Position numbers and translations under genes: made by a program. From contig NZ_JAHLKR010000018.1 in assembly GCF_021991875.1 (NCBI RefSeq), positions 186,001-250,000 of the forward strand: a stretch of DNA of 64,000 bases, given 5' to 3'. This document shows positions 43,982 through 53,823 of this stretch, one piece after another (the first letter of the stretch is position 1; each line of letters begins with the position of its first letter). Below the pieces are notes generated by a model. That model worked only from the letters and a program-made list of their open reading frames with translations, was not told the origin of the DNA and ran no database searches. This DNA comes from Mycetohabitans sp. B8 (GTDB taxonomy: Bacteria; Pseudomonadota; Gammaproteobacteria; Burkholderiales; Burkholderiaceae).

Positions 43982-44235
43982 ACGCCAGCTCGAAAGAAGA
44001 GAAATAGATGTCGCGCAATGCGATGTTGCGCGGCAGGGTAACTGAAGGCGTGCGCATGGATACAGCCGTGAGCAATGGTTGGCTATATTTTTGGCGAATG
44101 ATGGATTACTTACAGTGGCACCACAATCGCTAAAACCTAAATAAAGGGGGCAGAATGTGTCACGAACGCGCATTGAACTGCGGAATGCACGCAAGGTCCT
44201 GTCGGGTCGAGGCAATCTGGAGCGGGGCGACGTCG

Positions 44236-45195
44236 TTACGCTCCCAGCGCATCGCCCGCGTCGGACACGTCGGTGTCGCCATGCCGCACGCGGCCTTGCG
44301 AGATCGCGCTGCCCGGCGGCACGCTGTGCGTGAGCCACACGTTGCCGCCGATCACCGAGCCGCGGCCGATCGTGATGCGACCCAGGATGGTGGTCCCCGC
44401 GTAGATCACCACATCATCCTCGACGATGGGATGCCGTGCATTGCCCTTGATTAGCGTTCCATCTGCGCAGGCCTCGAAGCGCTTTGCGCCGAGCGTGACC
44501 GCCTGGTACAGCCGCACGCGATCGCCAATGATCGCGGTCTCGCCGATCACCACGCCGGTGCCATGGTCGATGAAGAAACTGCTGCCAATTTGGGCGCCAG
44601 GATGGATGTCGATGCCAGTCGCCGAATGGCCGATCTCCGAGATGAAGCGCGGTAGCAGTGGCACGTCGGCGCGATACAACGTATGGGCGAGCCGGTGGTT
44701 GACGATGGCTTCGACGCCGGGATAGGACAGCATCACTTCACTAGTGTTTTGGGCTGCCGGATCGCCGGTGTAGGCTGCATGGATGTCGCTGACCAGCAGC
44801 GCGCGCGTGGCTGGCAGCGACGCGGCGAAGTCCCGTGTGATCGTCTCGGCGAGCACGCGTAGCGCGTCCTCGGACAGGTCTTCCTTGTCCGGGGCAAAAC
44901 GCAGTGCGCGACGCAACTGCTCGTACAGCACGCGCAGCGTTTCGTTCAGCGTGTTGCCGACGAAGAAATCAATGCTCTCGTCAGTCAGATCGGGCGCGCC
45001 GAAGTGCGTCGGAAACAGCACCGCGCGCAGGTTCGCGAGCACATGCGCCATCGCCGTGCGCGAGGGCAACTCACGCAGCCCTTTCGGGTGCCGGGTGCGG
45101 TGCTTGCCTTCACGCGACGCGCGAAGCTCGGCGATGACACGATCAAGGTTCCAGTGCGGGTGTGTCGGGTCGTAGTGGGGTGTGATATCGGCCAT
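44236..45195 (-). CDS. cysE: Serine O-acetyltransferase (CysE/EpsC-type)
   Basis: 319 residues from ATG 45195. N-terminal helical serine-acetyltransferase domain, then a left-handed beta-helix of hexapeptide repeats: 'GHSATGIDIHPGAQIGSSFF', 'IDHGTGVVIGETAIIGDRVR' and 'VIYAGTTILGRITIGRGSVI', with the active-site 'IDHGTG' His and the family 'ARHPIVEDD' loop. Makes O-acetylserine from serine and acetyl-CoA, the first step of cysteine synthesis. Longer N-terminus than E. coli CysE, as in the EpsC/SrpH branch. Followed upstream by the small conserved gene at 45234-45461; the 38-bp gap suggests a shared transcript. Confidence 0.88.
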   Translation of the reverse strand: MADITPHYDPTHPHWNLDRVIAELRASREGKHRTRHPKGLRELPSRTAMAHVLANLRAVLFPTHFGAPDLTDESIDFFVGNTLNETLRVLYEQLRRALRFAPDKEDLSEDALRVLAETITRDFAASLPATRALLVSDIHAAYTGDPAAQNTSEVMLSYPGVEAIVNHRLAHTLYRADVPLLPRFISEIGHSATGIDIHPGAQIGSSFFIDHGTGVVIGETAIIGDRVRLYQAVTLGAKRFEACADGTLIKGNARHPIVEDDVVIYAGTTILGRITIGRGSVIGGNVWLTHSVPPGSAISQGRVRHGDTDVSDAGDALGA

Positions 45196-45233
45196 GTTGC
45201 TCGGGCGGTCAGGGCGCAGGGCCGGCCAGGCCG

Positions 45234-45461
45234 CTACACCGCCGATCCGCGGCGGTTGATCCAATCCATCGCCCATTGTCGCGCATGTTCGATCGCGGCG
45301 TCTCGAGTGGGGAAGCGTACGGTAGGCGGAAAAAACTGGTTGACCAGCAATGCCCCGTCGCTGCAGCGGGCGATGACGACATACGGTTGGTAGGTCCCAT
45401 CCGGCTTGCGCGCGGGTGAGCAGTTGGCAAGATAGCCTCGATGGGAAAACGCATCGCTCAT
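45234..45461 (-). CDS. Small conserved hypothetical protein
   Basis: 75 residues from ATG 45461 with AAGGAG seven bases upstream; an ATG two codons earlier would be only one base from that site. Sequence 'MSDAFSHRGYLANCSPARKP', 'GTYQPYVVIARCSDGALLVN' and 'TRDAAIEHARQWAMDWINRR' looks like a compact single-domain protein with conserved aromatic positions. From memory, similar short proteins are frequent in Burkholderia. Function unknown. Just upstream of cysE on the same strand. Confidence 0.65.
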   Translation of the reverse strand: MSDAFSHRGYLANCSPARKPDGTYQPYVVIARCSDGALLVNQFFPPTVRFPTRDAAIEHARQWAMDWINRRGSAV

Positions 45462-45965
45462 TGTCATGCTCCTTATCGAGCGGCCACTTAGCACGCGCCG
45501 ATGACCGACACGGCGCGACCTCATCCTGCATGGGTGTGGCGGGTACGGTCAATGCAATGCGTTTTCCGCTCACGAATATATTGGGACGTTAGCATGCCGG
45601 CAGGCGTCTCAGCGTCTGTTCGACATCGTCGTGCCCACGCTTAGGATCTGTTTGACGCGCTGCTGTGACTTCGCGCCTGCCGGCACCCGGCGTGTGGCGG
45701 TGCCCAGGGGCGATGGGGAATGTCAGAAGCGGGGGCTAGGGATGCAGCAATCGAGTCGTTCATGACAGTGTTGAAATCGATTTTGATGTGAGCATCACTC
45801 AAAAAAGTCTGCGTCCAGCTCCGAAGTGTATAAGAATTGCATCATATACTCGCTAGAAGCCGGATTTTTTGGTAAGTGGGCGTCACTCAATTGATATGCC
45901 AGGTTGCCGTCAACGGCGCACGGGCGGATGTCACTGGCACGTCGTGCGCCGTTCGGAGGAGAGCG
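45462..45965. other. Divergent intergenic region before the liu operon
   Basis: About 500 bp with no gene. It must carry the promoter(s) of the liu operon and of the cysE unit. The GGAGGAGAGCG ribosome-binding site of liuA lies at its right end. A minus-strand frame reading '...NPASSEYMMQFLYTSELDADFFE' near 45795-45865 has no recognisable source. Confidence 0.45.
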
Positions 45966-47147
45966 ATGAGTCACATTCCCGGATTGCAATTTCCGCTCGG
46001 CGAGGACATCGCGATGCTCCGCGAGAGCGTCGCCCATTTCGCCGCGAAGGAAATCGCGCCGCGCGCGGCCGACGTCGATCGCACCGACCAGTTCCCGATG
46101 GACCTGTGGAAAAAGTTCGGCGACCTCGGGGTGCTGGGCATGACAGTTTCGGACGAATATGGGGGTGCCAACATGGGCTACCTCGCTCATATGGTCGCGA
46201 TGGAGGAAATTTCGCGCGCGTCCGCGTCGATCGGCCTGTCGTATGGCGCGCACTCGAACCTATGTGTGAACCAGATCCACCGCAATGGCAATGAAGCGCA
46301 GAAGCGCAAGTACTTGCCCAAGCTGGTGTCCGGCGAGCATGTGGGGGCACTGGCGATGAGCGAGCCGAATGCCGGCTCGGACGTGGTCAGCATGCGCCTG
46401 CGCGCCGACAAGAAGGGTGACCGATACGTGCTCAACGGCACCAAGATGTGGATTACGAATGGTCCGGACTGCGACACGCTGGTAGTGTACGGCAAGACTG
46501 ACCTGGAGGCGGGTGTGCGCGGGATGACCGCGTTCATCGTCGAAAAAGGCATGAAGGGCTTCTCGGTCGCGCAAAAGCTGGACAAGCTTGGCATGCGTGG
46601 CTCTCACACCGGGGAACTTGTGTTCGAGGACGTCGAGGTACCGCACGAGAACGTGCTGGGCCAGGTCAACGGCGGCGTGAAGGTGCTGATGAGCGGGCTC
46701 GACTATGAGCGAGCCGTGCTCGCCGGTGGGCCAACCGGCATCATGCTCGCCTGTATGGATGCGGTCGTGCCGTACATCCATGATCGCAAGCAGTTTGGCC
46801 AATCGATCGGCGAGTTTCAACTGATCCAAAGCAAGGTCGCGGACATGTACACGACGTTGCAGGCTTGTCGCGCTTACCTGTACGCGATCGGTGGCCAGTT
46901 GGACCAGCTCGGTAGCGAGCACGTGCGCCAGATGCGCAAGGATTGCGCCGGTGTGATCTTGTATGCGGCGGAGAAGGCGACGTGGATGGCTGGCGAAGCG
47001 ATCCAGATTCTGGGCGGCAACGGCTACATCAACGCGTTCCCGGTTGGCCGCCTGTGGCGCGACGCGAAACTGTATGAGATCGGCGCCGGCACCAGCGAGA
47101 TCCGCCGGATGCTGATTGGCGGGGAGCTGTTTGCCGAGACGATGTGA
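45966..47147 (+). CDS. liuA: Isovaleryl-CoA dehydrogenase
   Basis: 393 residues from ATG 45966 with GGAGGAGAGCG just upstream. Oxidises isovaleryl-CoA to 3-methylcrotonyl-CoA in leucine degradation, passing electrons to ETF. ACAD signatures: '[17 protein letters not shown]'-type N-domain text (here '[20 protein letters not shown]'), '[20 protein letters not shown]', '[18 protein letters not shown]', and in the C-domain '[20 protein letters not shown]', whose Glu is the isovaleryl-specific catalytic base position, and '[20 protein letters not shown]'. First gene of a five-gene leucine catabolic operon; liuB starts 11 bp after its stop. Confidence 0.95.
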   Translation: MSHIPGLQFPLGEDIAMLRESVAHFAAKEIAPRAADVDRTDQFPMDLWKKFGDLGVLGMTVSDEYGGANMGYLAHMVAMEEISRASASIGLSYGAHSNLCVNQIHRNGNEAQKRKYLPKLVSGEHVGALAMSEPNAGSDVVSMRLRADKKGDRYVLNGTKMWITNGPDCDTLVVYGKTDLEAGVRGMTAFIVEKGMKGFSVAQKLDKLGMRGSHTGELVFEDVEVPHENVLGQVNGGVKVLMSGLDYERAVLAGGPTGIMLACMDAVVPYIHDRKQFGQSIGEFQLIQSKVADMYTTLQACRAYLYAIGGQLDQLGSEHVRQMRKDCAGVILYAAEKATWMAGEAIQILGGNGYINAFPVGRLWRDAKLYEIGAGTSEIRRMLIGGELFAETM

Positions 47148-47158
47148 GGGAGGCCACG

Positions 47159-48766
47159 ATGCCCGTACTCGAAACCCAGCTAAATCCGCGTTCCGACGCA
47201 TTCCGTGCGAACGAGGCGGCGCAGCAGGCGCTGGTCGCCGCCCTGCGCGAGAAGATCGCTGCGCTCGCGCAGGGCGGCGACCAAGCGGCCCGGGACAAGC
47301 ACCTGGCCCGCGGCAAGCTGTTGCCGCGCGAGCGGATCGCGCAATTGCTCGATCTCGGCACGCCTTTTTTGGAGTTGTCGCAGCTGGCCGCATACGGCAT
47401 GTACGGTGGCGATGCGCCGGGCGCGGGCATCATCACCGGCATCGGCCGCATTACCGCACAGGAGTGCGTGATCGTGTGCAACGACCCGACGGTCAAGGGC
47501 GGCACCTACTACCCGATGACCGTGAAGAAGCACATACGCGCGCAGGAGATCGCTCAGGAAAACCGGTTGCCGTGTGTCTACCTGGTCGACTCAGGCGGGG
47601 CCAACCTGCCGAACCAAGACGAGGTATTCCCGGATCGGGATCACTTCGGCCGCATCTTCTACAACCAGGCGAACCTGTCGGCGCAAGGCATCGCGCAGAT
47701 TGCCGTGGTGATGGGGTCGTGTACTGCCGGCGGCGCCTATGTGCCCGCCATGAGCGACGAGTCGATCATCGTCAAGGACCAAGGCACCATTTTTCTCGGT
47801 GGCCCGCCGCTAGTGAGGGCGGCGACCGGCGAGCTCGTCACAGCCGAGGACCTAGGCGGCGGTGACGTGCACACCCGGCTGTCCGGCGTCGCCGATCATC
47901 TTGCGCAAAACGATGCGCATGCGCTCGCGATTGCGCGGCGCATCGTGGGCAACCTGAACCGGGTCAAACTGCAGCCGCTTGCACTGCGTGAGCCGAAGCC
48001 GCCTCGCTACGACGCGCGCGAGTTATACGGTGTGATCCCGACCGACACCCGCAAGCCGTTCGACGTGCGCGAGGTGATCGCGCGCCTTGTGGATGATTCG
48101 GCGTTCGATGAGTTCAAGGCGCGCTACGGCACGACACTGGTGACCGGGTTCGCGCACCTGTGGGGTCATCCTGTTGGCATCGTCGCCAACAACGGTATTT
48201 TGTTGTCTGAATCGGCGCTCAAGGGTGCGCACTTCATCGAATTGTGCTGCCAGCGCAAGATTCCGCTGATTTTCCTGCAGAACATCACCGGCTTCATGGT
48301 CGGACGCAAATACGAGAACGAAGGCATTGCCCGTCACGGTGCAAAGATGGTCACCGCGGTCGCGACCGCGCAGGTGCCCAAGTTCACGGTGATCATTGGC
48401 GGCTCGTTTGGTGCCGGTAACTACGGGATGTGCGGCCGCGCGTACTCGCCGCGGATGCTATGGATGTGGCCGAATGCGCGAATCTCCGTGATGGGCGGTG
48501 AGCAGGCAGCCTCCGTGCTGGCCACGGTGCGTCGCGACGGTATCGAGGCGAAGGGCGGGACCTGGTCCGCCGAGGACGAAGAGGCTTTCAAAGCACCAAT
48601 CCGTGAGCAATACGAGCATCAGGGCCACCCGTACTACGCGAGCGCTCGCCTGTGGGATGATGGCGTCATCGATCCGGTGCAGACCCGCGATGTGCTCGGT
48701 CTAGCCTTGTCGGCCGCGATGAATGCGCCGATCGGCGAGACGCGCTTCGGCGTGTTCCGCATGTAG
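47159..48766 (+). CDS. liuB: 3-methylcrotonyl-CoA carboxylase carboxyltransferase (beta) subunit
   Basis: 535 residues from ATG 47159 after a GGGAGG ribosome-binding site. Transfers CO2 from biotin to 3-methylcrotonyl-CoA. Carboxyltransferase landmarks: '[20 protein letters not shown]', '[20 protein letters not shown]', '[20 protein letters not shown]', and '[20 protein letters not shown]'. Partners with the biotinylated alpha subunit LiuD two genes downstream. Confidence 0.95.
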   Translation: MPVLETQLNPRSDAFRANEAAQQALVAALREKIAALAQGGDQAARDKHLARGKLLPRERIAQLLDLGTPFLELSQLAAYGMYGGDAPGAGIITGIGRITAQECVIVCNDPTVKGGTYYPMTVKKHIRAQEIAQENRLPCVYLVDSGGANLPNQDEVFPDRDHFGRIFYNQANLSAQGIAQIAVVMGSCTAGGAYVPAMSDESIIVKDQGTIFLGGPPLVRAATGELVTAEDLGGGDVHTRLSGVADHLAQNDAHALAIARRIVGNLNRVKLQPLALREPKPPRYDARELYGVIPTDTRKPFDVREVIARLVDDSAFDEFKARYGTTLVTGFAHLWGHPVGIVANNGILLSESALKGAHFIELCCQRKIPLIFLQNITGFMVGRKYENEGIARHGAKMVTAVATAQVPKFTVIIGGSFGAGNYGMCGRAYSPRMLWMWPNARISVMGGEQAASVLATVRRDGIEAKGGTWSAEDEEAFKAPIREQYEHQGHPYYASARLWDDGVIDPVQTRDVLGLALSAAMNAPIGETRFGVFRM

Positions 48767-48810
48767 GCGCTGGTGGCACCCATGTTCAGTGGATGCGAGG
48801 AGACGAAGCC

Positions 48811-49596
48811 ATGCAATACGACACCTTGACGCTCGATTGCGAGGATACGCTGGCGACCGTGACGTTGAACCGGCCGCAGGTGCGCAATGCATTCAACGAA
48901 ACGATGATTGCCGAGCTGACGTCGGTATTCAACATGCTGGGCCAACGCGGCGAAATCCGCGCGATCGTGCTCGCTGCCAATGGGCTAGCGTTCTGTGCGG
49001 GCGCTGACTTGAACTGGATGCGCAAGATGGCCGGCTACTCGGACGACGAGAACCGTGCGCACGCGCGTATGCTCGCGCGAATGTTGGCAACGATTGACCG
49101 CTGTCCCAAGCCTGTGGTGGCATGCGTCAACGGCGATGTCTACGCCGGCGGAATGGGATTGATATCGGCCGCGGACATCGTTGTCGCGCGGGAAGACGCA
49201 CGTTTTTGCCTGTCCGAGGCGCGGCTTGGTCTGATCCCGGCGACGATTGCGCCCTACGTGATACGCGCGATGGGCGAGCGTGCAGCCCGGCGCTATTTTA
49301 TGACCGCCGAGCCGTTTGATGGCGCGAGCGCGTTGCGGCTTGGGCTGGTCAGCGAACTGGTGCCGCAAGTCGCGCTGGATGAGGCGGTGCGCCGTCTGGC
49401 CGATGCGCTTGTGGCCAACGGTCCCGGTGCGGTCGCTGAATCCAAGCGGCTGGTGCGGGACATCGCCGGCAGACCATTGACCGACGAGTTAATTGACGAG
49501 ACCGTCGAGCGGATCGCACGCGTGCGGGCCTCGGCGGAGGGACGCGAAGGGGTGGCGTCGTTTCTCGAGAAGCGCGCGCCGGGATGGCGCATCTGA
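48811..49596 (+). CDS. liuC: Methylglutaconyl-CoA hydratase (enoyl-CoA hydratase family)
   Basis: 261 residues from ATG 48811 (GAGGAG upstream). Hydrates 3-methylglutaconyl-CoA to HMG-CoA. Crotonase fold marks: 'TLNRPQVRNAFNETMIAEL', the oxyanion segment 'LAFCAGADLNWMRKMAGYSD' and 'GDVYAGGMGLISAADIVVAR', catalytic region 'FCLSEARLGLIPATIAPYVI'. The assignment to this step rests on its place between the carboxylase subunits. Confidence 0.92.
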   Translation: MQYDTLTLDCEDTLATVTLNRPQVRNAFNETMIAELTSVFNMLGQRGEIRAIVLAANGLAFCAGADLNWMRKMAGYSDDENRAHARMLARMLATIDRCPKPVVACVNGDVYAGGMGLISAADIVVAREDARFCLSEARLGLIPATIAPYVIRAMGERAARRYFMTAEPFDGASALRLGLVSELVPQVALDEAVRRLADALVANGPGAVAESKRLVRDIAGRPLTDELIDETVERIARVRASAEGREGVASFLEKRAPGWRI

Positions 49597-49668
49597 AACG
49601 CGTTGCGCGTTGGCCTGGCCACGCATATCGTGGCGTGTCGCCGGCGCGGTTCAACAGGATAGTCTTCC

Positions 49669-51687
49669 ATGTTCAAGAAGATACTGATCGCCAATCGTGG
49701 CGAAATTGCCTGCCGCGTGGCTGCGACGTGCCGCCGTCTGGGTATTCACAGCGTGGCGATCTATTCGGATGCCGATGCGAACGCCAAACACGTCGGTGCT
49801 TGTGACGAGGCAGTCCATATCGGCGCAGCGCCGACGGCGGAAAGCTATCTACGCGTCGAGCGGATCATCGATGCTGCGCAACGCACCGGCGCGCAGGCGG
49901 TCCACCCAGGCTATGGCTTTCTGTCGGAAAACGCAGCATTTGCACAGGCTTGTACGGCGGCCGGCATCGAATTGATCGGACCGCCGGTCGGCGCGATCGC
50001 CGCGATGGGCTCGAAGGCGGCTGCCAAGGCGCTGATGCAGGCCGCTGCTGTGCCGCTGGTGCCGGGCTACCATGGGGAAGACCAGGACCCGGCGCGATTG
50101 CAGCGCGAAGCGGATGCGATTGGCTATCCGGTATTGCTTAAGGCCAGCGCGGGCGGTGGCGGAAAGGGAATGCGGGTTGTCGAGCGGCGCGAGGACTTCG
50201 CCGCCGCGCTGACCTCGTGCCAGCGCGAGGCGGCAAGCAGTTTCGGCAACGATCGGGTGCTGATCGAAAAGTATCTGGTGCGCCCGCGCCATGTCGAAGT
50301 GCAAGTCTTCGCCGACAAGCATCACAACGCCGTGTACTTGTTTGATCGCGACTGCTCGGTGCAGCGGCGTCACCAGAAGGTGCTCGAAGAGGCGCCGGCG
50401 CCCGGCTTGTCGGACGACACGCGCCGCGCTATGGGGGAGGCAGCGGTTGCCGCAGCCCACGCGGTCGACTATGTCGGTGCCGGTACCGTCGAGTTCATCA
50501 TGGCGCTGGACGGCGAGTTCTATTTCATGGAGATGAACACGCGGCTGCAAGTCGAGCATCCCGTCACCGAGATGGTGACGGGACTGGACCTGGTCGAGTG
50601 GCAACTGCGCGTGGCCGTCGGCGAAAAGCTGCCGTTGCAACAACATGCGCTGCGCGTGAGCGGCCATGCGATCGAGGCGCGGATCTACGCGGAGAACCCG
50701 GCGCGTGGCTTCCTGCCGTCGACCGGTACCTTGCTGCACCTGCGGATGCCAGACGCCGTCGAGTTCAGTCTTGGCGGACTGGGCAGCCCGGCATCGCGTG
50801 CGCCGGTGCGCATCGACAGTGGCGTGCGGCAGGGCGATACGATCACGCCGTACTATGATCCGATGATCGCCAAACTGATCGTGTACGGCGCGGACCGCGG
50901 CGACGCGCTGGCGCGGTTGTCACGCGCGCTGCGCGAGATCGAGATCGTCGGTCCGCATACGAATGTCCAATTCCTGCATCGGATCTCGACCAGCGAGCCG
51001 TTCACACACGCTGATCTCGACACGGGCCTGATCGAGCGTCATCGTGCGGCATTGTTTGAGCGTCGCGAAAAGCCGGTAGGCGAAGCACTTGCGTTGGCCA
51101 CTGCCGCGCTGCTGGCGCGTGATCGGGGTACGTCGCCTTGGACCGCGCTGTCGCACTGGCGCTTGAATGGTCACTACACGCAGGTCATCGAATGGCGTGA
51201 CGTCGAACGCGCAGACGATGCGACGATCGCGGTGCGCTTACAGTGCGATGCGAATGGCGCGGTGCTGGAGCTGAACGGCGAAGCCTTGCCGTTCGCGTGG
51301 TGGGGCGGCGACGGCGCGCATGAATTAGGTATCACCCTGGGGGTGCGGCGCATCACCGCACGCGTATTCGTTGATCACAATATCTTTTACGTTTTCTCGC
51401 GCGGCGACGCGTTTGCGTTCGAATGGCAAAATGTATTGGCACACGCGGTGGCTGCTGAGCACGGCGAAGGGCGGCTGAGCGCGCCGATGCCCGGCAAGGT
51501 CATTGCGGTGCTGGCCGAGCCCGGCGTGCGGGTCGACAAAGGTACGCCACTGATCGTGATGGAGGCGATGAAGATGGAGCACACGCTCGAGGCGCCGGCT
51601 GCCGGCAAGGTCGAGCAGGTCTTGTGTGCGGTCGGCGACCAGGTAGCCGACGGCGCACAGCTATTGACCCTAGAGGTGACATCATGA
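49669..51687 (+). CDS. liuD: 3-methylcrotonyl-CoA carboxylase biotin-containing (alpha) subunit
   Basis: 672 residues: biotin carboxylase domain with 'IANRGEIACRVAATCRRLGI', the ATP-grasp glycine loop 'KASAGGGGKGMRVVERRED', 'EMNTRLQVEHPVTEMVTGLD', a linker domain, and the C-terminal biotinyl domain with the lysine in 'IVMEAMKMEHTLEA'. Carboxylates its own biotin for transfer by LiuB. Stops 4 bp inside liuE (ATGA overlap). Confidence 0.95.
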   Translation: MFKKILIANRGEIACRVAATCRRLGIHSVAIYSDADANAKHVGACDEAVHIGAAPTAESYLRVERIIDAAQRTGAQAVHPGYGFLSENAAFAQACTAAGIELIGPPVGAIAAMGSKAAAKALMQAAAVPLVPGYHGEDQDPARLQREADAIGYPVLLKASAGGGGKGMRVVERREDFAAALTSCQREAASSFGNDRVLIEKYLVRPRHVEVQVFADKHHNAVYLFDRDCSVQRRHQKVLEEAPAPGLSDDTRRAMGEAAVAAAHAVDYVGAGTVEFIMALDGEFYFMEMNTRLQVEHPVTEMVTGLDLVEWQLRVAVGEKLPLQQHALRVSGHAIEARIYAENPARGFLPSTGTLLHLRMPDAVEFSLGGLGSPASRAPVRIDSGVRQGDTITPYYDPMIAKLIVYGADRGDALARLSRALREIEIVGPHTNVQFLHRISTSEPFTHADLDTGLIERHRAALFERREKPVGEALALATAALLARDRGTSPWTALSHWRLNGHYTQVIEWRDVERADDATIAVRLQCDANGAVLELNGEALPFAWWGGDGAHELGITLGVRRITARVFVDHNIFYVFSRGDAFAFEWQNVLAHAVAAEHGEGRLSAPMPGKVIAVLAEPGVRVDKGTPLIVMEAMKMEHTLEAPAAGKVEQVLCAVGDQVADGAQLLTLEVTS

Positions 51688-52637
51688 CGGAGGAGCGGAG
51701 CGACTTGGCGGCCGCGCGCCGCAGCAACGTGCCGGGGTTGCCCGGCCGGGTGAAGATCGTCGAGGTGGGGCCCCGCGATGGCCTGCAAGCGGAAAAGGCA
51801 CAGGTGCCGACCGACGTTAAGGTGGAACTGGTCAACCGGTTAAGCGCGGCCGGCTTCGCAAACATCGAGGCGGCGTCATTCGTGTCACCGAAATGGGTGC
51901 CGCAAATGGCCGATGGCGCCGACGTGATGGCCCGCATCCAGCGACGGGCGGGCACGTTGTATTCGGCGTTGACGCCCAACATGAAAGGTCTTGAGGCGGC
52001 GCTGGTCGCGCGCGTGGACGAGGTGGTGATTTTTGGCGCGGCGAGCGAAGCGTTTTCGCAACGCAATATCCATTGCTCGATCGCTGAATCCCTTGAGCGG
52101 TTTGCCCCTGTCGCGAAGGCCGCCAAAGAGGCCGGACTGCGGTTGCGAGGCAGTATCTCGTGCTCGTTTGGCTGCCCGTACCAAGGAGACGTCGCGGTCG
52201 TTGCCGTGGTCGACGTGGTGACTCGAATGCGCGATCTCGGATGTGACGAGATCGACATCGCTGACACCATCGGCGTAGGTACTGCGAACCGTGTGCTAGA
52301 GGTGGCCGAAGCCGTGTCACACGTCTTTCCGCTCGAGCGTATTGCCGGCCACTTCCACGATACCTATGGACAAGCACTGGCGAACATCTATGTGGGGCTG
52401 CAGGCTGGTATCGCCATCTTTCATTCATCGGTCGCGGGCCTTGGGGGCTGCCCCTACGCGAAAGGCGCGACGGGCAACGTGGCCACTGAAGATGTGCTGT
52501 ACCTGCTCCATGGACTTGGGATCAAGACAGGTGTCGATCTGAACGCAGTTGTCGCGGCGGGCGACTTTATCAGTCGCGCGATTGGCCAGCCCAACGGCGC
52601 GCGCGCGGGCAGGGCGCTGCTCGCTAACACAGCGTAG
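51684..52637 (+). CDS. liuE: Hydroxymethylglutaryl-CoA lyase
   Basis: 317 residues from ATG 51684, overlapping the liuD stop. Cleaves HMG-CoA to acetyl-CoA and acetoacetate, the last step of leucine breakdown. TIM-barrel landmarks: 'VKIVEVGPRDGLQAEKAQVP' (DG metal/substrate loop), 'ISCSFGCPYQGDVAVVAVVD', 'GHFHDTYGQALANIYVGLQA' (His-x-His metal ligands) and the catalytic-Cys loop 'VAGLGGCPYAKGATGNVATE'. Ends the operon. Confidence 0.95.
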   Translation: MTEERSDLAAARRSNVPGLPGRVKIVEVGPRDGLQAEKAQVPTDVKVELVNRLSAAGFANIEAASFVSPKWVPQMADGADVMARIQRRAGTLYSALTPNMKGLEAALVARVDEVVIFGAASEAFSQRNIHCSIAESLERFAPVAKAAKEAGLRLRGSISCSFGCPYQGDVAVVAVVDVVTRMRDLGCDEIDIADTIGVGTANRVLEVAEAVSHVFPLERIAGHFHDTYGQALANIYVGLQAGIAIFHSSVAGLGGCPYAKGATGNVATEDVLYLLHGLGIKTGVDLNAVVAAGDFISRAIGQPNGARAGRALLANTA

Positions 52638-52760
52638 ATCAGCCTCAGGGCGGCGTAGACGACGCAGCCAGTCTGCGCGCGCCGGGGAACGCGCGGGCTT
52701 ACATCAGCATGTGCACGAAGGCGGGCCGCATCGCTTACAATTGGGGCACAAGCGAAAAGT

Positions 52761-52784
52761 GCCCGTCGCAGCGCTGCGACGGGC
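52761..52784. terminator. 24-bp perfect GC-rich palindrome after the liu operon
   Basis: GCCCGTCGCAGC/GCTGCGACGGGC, fully self-complementary, located 124 bp after the liuE stop and 28 bp before the phosphopantetheinyl-transferase start. A strong hairpin, but the T-richness after it is weak on the plus strand (GACTTTCT); on the minus strand ACTTTTCG follows. Best guess is a liu operon terminator; a regulator-binding palindrome is possible. Confidence 0.45.
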
Positions 52785-52811
52785 CATGACTTTCTCTGCC
52801 GCACACGAGCG

Positions 52812-53570
52812 ATGAACGAGGACGCGACACACGTTACAACGACAACCCTGCTGCGCTCCGGCGGACGCTGGCCTGATGACGTGATGTTGTGGCATGTGCG
52901 GGTTCCGTTCGCTGCCACTACGTGGAACCGGCTGCAGGCGTGGTTGTCCGACGATGAACAGCAGCAGGCATTGCGCTATCGGCGTGACGAGGATCGGCTA
53001 CGCTTTGCCGCGACGCGTGCTGTACTGCGAACGTTGCTCGCCAGGCATACCGGTGGTGCGCCGCTGTCGCTGCGCTTTTTGGCAGGGCCGTTTGGACGGC
53101 CGGAACTCGACGGTTACGGCGACACGTTGTCGTTTAACGTCACGCATGCAGGCGAGCATGCGCTGATTGCGCTATCGGACAGGCGCCGCGTGGGCGTGGA
53201 CATCGAGTGCATCGAGCGTGCGATCGACTGGCAGGCGTTGCTCGGCACGGTATGCACGGACGCCGAGCAGCGTGCGCTGCGCGAGAGCGGCCCTATGCTG
53301 GGCGCTCAGGGGTTTTTCCGCTGCTGGACGGCCAAGGAGGCCGTGCTCAAGGCGCTGGGCGTCGGTATCGGGTATGGCTTGCAGCAGGTCTCGGTGGATC
53401 CGTTTGCCCAGGGCATGCGCGTTGACGCGCCGGCGAGTGGCAAATGGGGTGATATCGCGGCGCTGCAACTGCACTGGCTCGACGAGGTTGCCAGCTATGT
53501 CGGCTGTATCGCATTCGGGCCGCCCGGCAGCGTCAGCGCACGTGAGCGCCAAGCCCCCACTTCTGGCTGA
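52812..53570 (+). CDS. Sfp-type 4'-phosphopantetheinyl transferase
   Basis: 252 residues. Transfers phosphopantetheine from CoA to carrier proteins. Motifs: 'RFAATRAVLRTLLARHTGG', 'LSFNVTHAGEHALIALSD', the Mg-binding 'RVGVDIECIERAID' and 'FFRCWTAKEAVLKALGVGIG'. Length and motifs are of the broad-specificity Sfp/PcpS class used for NRPS and PKS activation. It lies 5.3 kb upstream of the NRPS gene on the same strand and is the natural candidate to activate its T domains and the stand-alone carrier protein at 26.3 kb. Its last ~38 bp overlap a decayed transporter-protein fragment on the opposite strand. Confidence 0.9.
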   Translation: MNEDATHVTTTTLLRSGGRWPDDVMLWHVRVPFAATTWNRLQAWLSDDEQQQALRYRRDEDRLRFAATRAVLRTLLARHTGGAPLSLRFLAGPFGRPELDGYGDTLSFNVTHAGEHALIALSDRRRVGVDIECIERAIDWQALLGTVCTDAEQRALRESGPMLGAQGFFRCWTAKEAVLKALGVGIGYGLQQVSVDPFAQGMRVDAPASGKWGDIAALQLHWLDEVASYVGCIAFGPPGSVSARERQAPTSG

Positions 53571-53750
53571 TGCCGCTATACCCGCCGTCATCGAGCATCG
53601 CGTCGAGCACGGTGTTGATTGCCCCGCAGCTTCAGGCCGTCTCCGCGCACCGCGAACCCCATTCTTTCCGGATACAGTAGCGCGCCGACGACCTTGCCGT
53701 TGAACTGCGCGCATTCGAGATCGAATGAGCCGGCCGTCATGGGTTGGCGG
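53533..53750 (-). pseudogene. Amino-acid ABC transporter substrate-binding protein, C-terminal fragment
   Basis: The minus strand reads 'GSFDLECAQFNGKVVGALLY' with 'PERMGFAVRGDGLK', then after a frameshift 'GAINTVLDAMLDDGGYSGIS' and 'QKWG...', ending at a TGA (53533-53535). This is the well-known C-terminus of polar amino-acid binding proteins (GFAVRKGD..L...IN..L..M..DG.Y..I..KW). The front of the gene has been replaced by sdhB sequence. Confidence 0.7.
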
Positions 53751-53823
53751 CGCCGCGCCGCCACGGGAATGGTTGTTGCGCACAGTCATTTTCCTGTTGC
53801 TCGACTTTCCGGAGCGTGTTGCC

